A stretch of 11,885 nt of DNA from NCBI GenBank assembly GCA_964454005.1, contig CAYVQE010000171.1, positions 1 to 11,885 on the forward strand, in the 5' to 3' direction. The notes beneath the pieces are model-generated. The model was not told the DNA's origin. It searched no databases and worked only from the letters and a program-made list of their open reading frames with translations. The stretch is from CAYVQE01 sp964454005 (GTDB lineage: Bacteria; Myxococcota; B64-G9). A program made the position numbers and the translations under genes. This document shows positions 6,990 to 11,885 of the stretch, piece by piece (the first letter of the stretch is position 1; each line of letters opens with the position of its first letter).

Positions 6990-8668
6990 GTGGCCAAGGC
7001 GCAGTCGGCCGAGACCGGCGGTGACCACCACCCCCCCCGCCGCCGGTTGTTGCTGCTGCTTGGGGTCCGCGCGGCGGTGGTTACCGCGCTGCTCGGCTCG
7101 ACCCTGTTCTTCGCGCTGCGCGACGATCGGCCCGGCCTGGCTTCGACCCAGTGGATCGTGTTCGTCCTGGCCGGGCTGGTCTACCTGCTCAGCGCGCTCT
7201 ACGCCCTGTGGCTGCGCCGGCCCCGCGGCCCGCTGGGGCTGCACCTGCAGATCCAGACGCTGTTCGACGTGCTGCTGGCCAGCGTGCTGGTCTACATCAG
7301 CGGCGGGATCGAGAGCCCGTTCACCTTCTTCTACGCCCTGCCGATCATCACCTCGGCGGTGTTCTTCAACCGCCGCTCCGCCATGGTCACCGCCGGGCTG
7401 GCCTGTCTGCTGCTCGGCGGTCTCTACGTGCTCGAATCCCAGGGGCTGATCCCGCTGGATCTGGAGGGACGGCTGCACACGCCCATCAGCGCCTTCAAGG
7501 TGGTCTACCTGCTGGCGGTCAACTACGCGGTGTTTTTGCTCATCGCCTGGCTGGCCGGCAGCCTGGGCGAGCAGCTGCGGCGCACCGGGCGCGAGCTGGA
7601 GCAGTCCGAGCAAGAGGTCGAGGCGCTGGTGGCGCTGAACCGCGACATCGTGTTGAGCCTGCGCTCGGGGCTGGTGGCGCTGGATGCGGCGGGCCGGGTC
7701 TCGCTGCTCAACCCGGTGGCCGAGGAGATCCTGGGCTGTGCGGCCGATGCGGCCAGCGGCCGGCCGGTCGAGCAGGTCTTCCCGGCGCTGGCCGTGCTGC
7801 CGGCCGAGCAGAAGGCCGAGGCCGCCAGCGAGCAGGCCGGCCTGCGGCGCTTCGAGCTGGACCACGAGGGCCCGGACGGCCGGCGGGTGCCGGTGGGCTT
7901 GACCTTCTCGCCGCTGACCCGGGCCGACGGCAGCCCGGTCGGCACCCTGCTGCACATGCAGGATCTGACCCGGTTCAAGGCGATGGAGGAACAGATGAAA
8001 AAGGGCGAGCGGCTGGCGGCGCTGGGCGGCATGGCGGCCGCGTTGGCCCACGAGCTGCGCAACCCGCTGGCCTCGATCTCCGGCTCGGTGCAGATGCTGG
8101 CCGAGACGGCCGGCGCCGAGGGGGCCGAGGCCCGACTGCGGGAGATCATCCTGCGCGAGGCCCGCCGGCTCGACGCGCTGCTGAGCGATTTTCTGACCTA
8201 TGCCCGGCCGCGGCCGCCGCGGCGGGCGAGCACGGCGCTGGACGAGCTGGTGGCCGAGACGGTGGATCTGTTCGAGAAGCGCAGCGGCGCGCCGGCGCGG
8301 GTGGAACGCCACCTCGAGAGCTTGCGCGCGCTGGTCGATCCGGACCAGCTGCGCCAGGTCCTGCTCAACCTGCTGCTCAACGCCGAGCAGGCCGCCGGCG
8401 AGGCGGCCATCGCGGTGGAGCTGCGACCGGCGCCGGAGTCCGGCGCCGGGGCGGCGGTGGAGATCGCGGTCCGCGACCAAGGGCCGGGCGTGCCGGACGA
8501 GCTGCGCGAGCGGGTGTTCGAGCCCTTCGTCAGCACCAAGGAGCAGGGCACCGGTCTGGGCCTGGCCATCGTGGCGCAGATCGTCGAGGCCCACGGGGGT
8601 GCCATGGTGTTGGAGTGCCCGGCGGACGGGGGGAGCCTCTTTCGGATCCGGTTGCCGCAGGAGGACGC

Positions 8669-8672
<4 letters not shown>
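6990..8672 (+). CDS. pilS: PilS-type membrane sensor histidine kinase
   Basis: 560-residue sensor kinase expected to phosphorylate PilR. The N-terminus has about six hydrophobic helices (roughly 20-42, 54-74, 88-104, 111-126, 130-148, 171-190) with almost no periplasmic loop, as in PilS, where the membrane domain senses pilin. A coiled linker (193-215) and a PAS domain (about 213-330) follow. The HisKA H-box is ALAHELRNPL with phospho-acceptor His354. HATPase_c shows the N-box around Asn464, G1 DQGPG (496-500), F-box FEPFVSTK (510-517) and G2 GTGLGLAI (520-527). The start is a GTG only 9 nt after the pilC stop, with no good Shine-Dalgarno in that gap, implying coupling to pilC. Codons 14-17 contain an 8-C tract (7031-7038). 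The gene overlaps pilR by 4 nt (ATGA). Confidence 0.93.
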
Positions 8673-10045
<1,373 letters not shown>

Positions 10046-10047
10046 AG

Positions 10048-10099
10048 TGGCTGGGCAGCCATCGGGTCTGCAAAGCTTGCGGCTTGTGAAAAGTTTTCA
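10048..10099 (+). promoter_or_regulatory. Cluster of three dyads downstream of pilR (candidate PilR upstream activating sites)
   Basis: Three inverted repeats follow the pilR stop: TGGCTG-GG-CAGCCA (10048-10061), GCAA-AGC-TTGC (10070-10080) and TGAAAA-G-TTTTCA (10087-10099). Their centres are about 20 and 18 bp apart and lie about 170-210 bp upstream of the predicted sigma-54 start, a normal distance for NtrC-type enhancer sites. The first could instead be a transcript 3' hairpin for pilR, although no T-run follows. Function is inferred from position and symmetry only; the three dyads do not share one core sequence. Confidence 0.35.
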
Positions 10100-10236
10100 G
10101 GTGTCCGGGCGAGCACGGGCCGCGTCCCTGCTGGCGGACCGGTTCGGCAAGGGGGCCGGTTGCAGTAATATCGTTGTTTTTCGATGGCTTGAGTGATAAA
10201 AAGGAAGTGTTCGGGCGCGGTCGCCGGAGCATGCGG
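10100..10236 (+). other. Non-coding spacer with AT-rich segment upstream of pilA
   Basis: No convincing gene lies here. ACCGG (10138-10142) and CCGGT (10156-10160) can form a weak hairpin, with a T-rich stretch about 14 nt later (10174-10181). This is too loose to call a terminator. Positions 10160-10205 are clearly richer in A/T than the surroundings. Such a segment between enhancer and -24/-12 promoter could ease DNA bending or bind IHF; I cannot identify an IHF site with certainty. GGCTTG occurs at 10081-10086 and again at 10186-10191. Confidence 0.4.
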
Positions 10237-10252
10237 TGGCATGAAACCTGCA
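10237..10252 (+). promoter_or_regulatory. Sigma-54 (-24/-12) promoter of the pilin genes
   Basis: TGGCATGAAACCTGCA matches the sigma-54 consensus TGGCACG-N4-TTGC at all key positions. The invariant GG (10238-10239) and GC (10250-10251) are separated by exactly 10 bp. The transcription start should be near 10262, giving a 5' untranslated region of about 60 nt. Its place between pilR, a GAFTGA-containing activator, and the pilin gene matches the known PilR-sigma-54 control of pilA in Myxococcus and Pseudomonas. Confidence 0.82.
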
Positions 10253-10302
10253 GCCCGTTTGTTGGATTCGAGGGCGGACCATCGCTTGGCCCCGACCGTT
10301 CG

Positions 10303-10321
10303 GAATCGTTCAGGAGGATTC
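10303..10321 (+). promoter_or_regulatory. pilA ribosome binding site within a small hairpin
   Basis: AGGAGG (10312-10317) sits 6 nt before ATG 10324 and fixes the start of the pilin. GAATC (10303-10307) can pair with GATTC (10317-10321), placing most of AGGAGG in a 9-nt loop. A weak fold like this would present rather than hide the site. The string GGAGGATTC recurs exactly before the second pilin (10942-10950). Confidence 0.45.
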
Positions 10322-10323
10322 GC

Positions 10324-10908
10324 ATGAATGATCAAGTCCAGCGCAGCGGCTTCGCCAAAGGGCGTTTGCGGAATGGTCGCCGGACCTACGGTTTCACCCT
10401 GATCGAGCTGATGATCGTGGTGGCGGTCATCGGCATCCTGGCCGCGGTGGCGATCCCGTCGTTCTCGAGCTACATCACGCGCTCCAAGGCGTCCGAGGCC
10501 TTCACCGTGCTGCAGGGCATCCGCGACCGGGAAGAGGCCTACTTCACCGAGTTCAAGCGCTACACCGAAGACCTGCCGCCGACCCCGGCCGCGGCGCCGC
10601 CTTGCGGCGAGAACCGCCACTGGGATCCGGGGGTCATCGACCCGGGCTGGCTGGAGCTGGGCTTCACCCCGGATGGGCCGACCTACTACCAGTATCACGT
10701 CGATACGAGCTACAGCGCCGGTGTCTACGACGGCTCTGCGCCGCCCGCCACCCCGGGCACCTCGCCCGGCTGGAGCGCTCAGGCCCGGCCCTGGTTCGTC
10801 GCCGGCGGTACCGGCGATCTGGACTGCGACGGCACCCCGGCCCATTTCTGGATCACCTCGGCCTCGCGCGACGCGTATCACGAGGAAGCCGAGGAAAGCC
10901 AATACTAG
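10324..10908 (+). CDS. pilA: Type IV pilin, probable major subunit PilA
   Basis: 194-residue prepilin, secreted and assembled into the pilus by PilB/PilC. The class III signal is clear: RRTYG|FTLIEL, with PilD cleavage predicted after Gly23, Phe24 at +1 and Glu28 at +5. It is followed by the hydrophobic helix to about residue 46 (VAVIGILAAVAIP). The 23-residue basic leader is longer than in most type IVa pilins. The mature part is about 171 residues and includes EEAYFTEFKRYT (70-81), two cysteines (Cys94, Cys168) that may form a disulfide, and an Asp-rich loop GDLDCDG (164-170). The start at ATG 10324 is supported by AGGAGG at 10312-10317; the frame is open upstream to at least 10174 but crosses the sigma-54 promoter. 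First of two tandem pilins. Calling it the major pilin is inferred from the promoter and the canonical Phe+1. Confidence 0.93.
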   Translation: MNDQVQRSGFAKGRLRNGRRTYGFTLIELMIVVAVIGILAAVAIPSFSSYITRSKASEAFTVLQGIRDREEAYFTEFKRYTEDLPPTPAAAPPCGENRHWDPGVIDPGWLELGFTPDGPTYYQYHVDTSYSAGVYDGSAPPATPGTSPGWSAQARPWFVAGGTGDLDCDGTPAHFWITSASRDAYHEEAEESQY

Positions 10909-10950
10909 GCTGTCACTGGACGGGTGGCTCGGGCTGCGACCGGAGGATTC

Positions 10951-11571
10951 ATGGTCGAACAGGTGCGTTCGAAAAGGCATGGGCAAGAGGGCGTGACCCT
11001 GGTGGAGCTGCTGATCGCGGTGGCCATCGTCGGGCTGCTGGCCGCGGTGGCGGTGCCGGCGCTCGTCGGCTACATCAAAGACGCCCGGCTGAACGAGGCG
11101 GTGACCAACATCCAGGGCATCCTCGAGTCCGAGGAGGCCTACTTCGCTCGTTTCGATCGCTATACCTATGACCTGGGCTACTGCCCGCCGACCCTGCCGG
11201 CCGAGGGCCAGAACTCCAAGATCTGGCCCGAACCCTGGACCTCTTGCAATGCGCCGCCCGGCTCCGGCCACGGCTGGGAGCTGCTCGGCTGGCAGCCCGA
11301 CGGGGCGGTGCGTTTCCGCTACCGGGTGCTCAGCCACAACGACGGCGCCGGCGACATCACGCGGGTGCCGGGCGCGGTGCTGCCCGAGCCCAACACCTGG
11401 GCCGTCGACTGGACCGCCGAGGGCTTCGTGGCCGGTCCGACCTACCAGCCCTGGTGCGCGGTGGAGGCCGAGGGCGACACCGACGGCGATGGCGAGCTGG
11501 TCTTCTTCCGCGGCAACTCCTACAACAAAAAGATCTACCGCCACTCCACGGTGGGCCACGATACCTGGTAG
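10951..11571 (+). CDS. Second type IV pilin-like protein, paralogue of the preceding PilA
   Basis: 206-residue prepilin. Cleavage is predicted after Gly14 in GQEG|VTLVEL, leaving Val15 at +1 (usually Phe or Met) and the conserved Glu19 at +5, then a hydrophobic helix (LLIAVAIVGLLAAVAVP). The mature domain follows the same plan as its neighbour: QGI..(S/R)EEAYF..F.RYT.DL, a W/L-E-L-G...PDG block, and an Asp-rich loop, here GDTDGDG (175-181). It differs in three cysteines (78, 99, 169) and a high tryptophan content (eight Trp in 206 residues). ATG 10951 is preceded by GGAGG (10942-10946); a GTG at 10924 is in frame but has no such site. The 42-nt gap and lack of a visible promoter suggest co-transcription with pilA. 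It may be a minor or tip pilin, or an alternative major pilin; which one cannot be told. Confidence 0.9.
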   Translation: MVEQVRSKRHGQEGVTLVELLIAVAIVGLLAAVAVPALVGYIKDARLNEAVTNIQGILESEEAYFARFDRYTYDLGYCPPTLPAEGQNSKIWPEPWTSCNAPPGSGHGWELLGWQPDGAVRFRYRVLSHNDGAGDITRVPGAVLPEPNTWAVDWTAEGFVAGPTYQPWCAVEAEGDTDGDGELVFFRGNSYNKKIYRHSTVGHDTW

Positions 11572-11583
11572 CTGGGGGCTCGG

Positions 11584-11885
11584 TCAGAAGGCGGCCAGGC
11601 CGGCGGCCGCCAGCGCCAGGCCCAGGGCTGCCAGCCCGAGCCGGGTCGCCGGTGCCGGCCGGGCCCCGGCCAGCAGCGCCAGCAGCCACAGCCCCAGCCC
11701 GGCCGCCAGCATCCAGGCCAGCCCGGCCGCCGCTGCGGTATCCCGGGCCGGCGGGCGCGAAATCGAATCGGCCCGCCCGGCCGCGGTGGCCGGGCAGCGC
11801 GGTCGGGCGCTGTTTTCGCCCAGGCGGCGGGCCAGCTGCGCCACCCGGCCGTCCCGCGGGCAGGCGCAGCGCGCCGCGGCGATGG
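11584..11885 (-). CDS. Hypothetical membrane protein, C-terminal part (runs off right edge)
   Basis: On the minus strand a frame is open from the right edge to TGA at 11584-11586, giving about 100 residues. It starts with a polar, Arg/Cys-containing part (RCACPRDGRVAQLARRL, then RPRCPA). Two hydrophobic segments follow, about AAAAGLAWMLAAGLGLWLLALLA in pattern and a final Ala/Leu-rich stretch ending GLAAF. A GTG at 11844 could start an 86-residue protein, but nothing stops the frame upstream, so a larger gene is equally possible. The gene would be convergent with the pilins (12-nt gap between stops) and I see no terminator between them. I do not recognise the family. The Ala/Leu-rich composition could also arise from GC-rich noise, so confidence is moderate. 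No other gene is visible in this last stretch. Confidence 0.45.
   Translation of the reverse strand, partial: IAAARCACPRDGRVAQLARRLGENSARPRCPATAAGRADSISRPPARDTAAAAGLAWMLAAGLGLWLLALLAGARPAPATRLGLAALGLALAAAGLAAF

Noticed and set aside
10151..10163. Alternative sigma-54 site using TTGC at 10160-10163
   Set aside because: The position 10 bp upstream of GC reads AG rather than the invariant GG.
10138..10181. Intrinsic terminator after pilR
   Set aside because: The ACCGG/CCGGT stem is only 5 bp with a 13-nt loop, and the T-rich stretch begins about 14 nt after the stem rather than directly.
10160..10200. Sigma-70 promoter for pilA (TTGCAG or TTGTTT with GATAAA-like -10)
   Set aside because: Spacing or hexamer match is poor in every combination; the -24/-12 element downstream is far better.
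10174..10323. N-terminal extension of the pilin to an upstream ATG
   Set aside because: It would run through the -24/-12 promoter and give a leader of about 73 residues. ATG 10324 has AGGAGG at the right distance.

Overview
The window is about 12 kb of very GC-rich DNA, with strong G/C bias at third codon positions. It carries a compact type IV pilus locus in the order pilB-pilT-pilC-pilS-pilR-pilA-pilA2. That order, with the pilin directly downstream of the PilS/PilR two-component system and of a sigma-54 type promoter, is the arrangement known from Myxococcus xanthus and related deltaproteobacteria. A myxobacterium-like or other deltaproteobacterial (Myxococcota-type) source is therefore the best inference. 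No rRNA, tRNA, mobile element, attachment site or CRISPR array is visible.

Layout. Positions 1-195 hold the C-terminal tail of an unrecognised Ala/Glu-rich protein. It overlaps a DegP/HtrA-type periplasmic serine protease with two PDZ domains (173-1657), followed by ribF (1690-2688). A near-consensus sigma-70 promoter (2660-2689) is embedded in the end of ribF and would start a leader of about 117 nt in front of pilB (2812-4512). That leader contains complementary segments able to form two mutually exclusive hairpins, and is the most unusual non-coding element here. pilT (4586-5722), pilC (5769-6980), pilS (6990-8672) and pilR (8669-10045) follow on the same strand with short or overlapping junctions. 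A perfect 9-bp GC hairpin lies between pilB and pilT.

A 278-bp gap after pilR holds three consecutive dyads, an AT-rich stretch and a well-spaced -24/-12 (sigma-54) promoter (10237-10252). This promoter drives two divergent tandem type IV pilin genes (10324-10908 and 10951-11571). The right edge (11584-11885) has an open frame on the minus strand for the hydrophobic C-terminus of an unrecognised membrane protein, convergent with the pilins.

How the genes work together. PilB (extension ATPase) and PilT (retraction ATPase) act on the inner-membrane platform PilC to polymerise and depolymerise pilin. PilS is a six-helix membrane histidine kinase that would phosphorylate PilR, a sigma-54 activator, to switch on the pilin promoter. 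PilB carries a tandem MshEN-type motif, so cyclic di-GMP may regulate the extension motor directly. The protease and ribF appear to form a separate envelope/housekeeping unit upstream.
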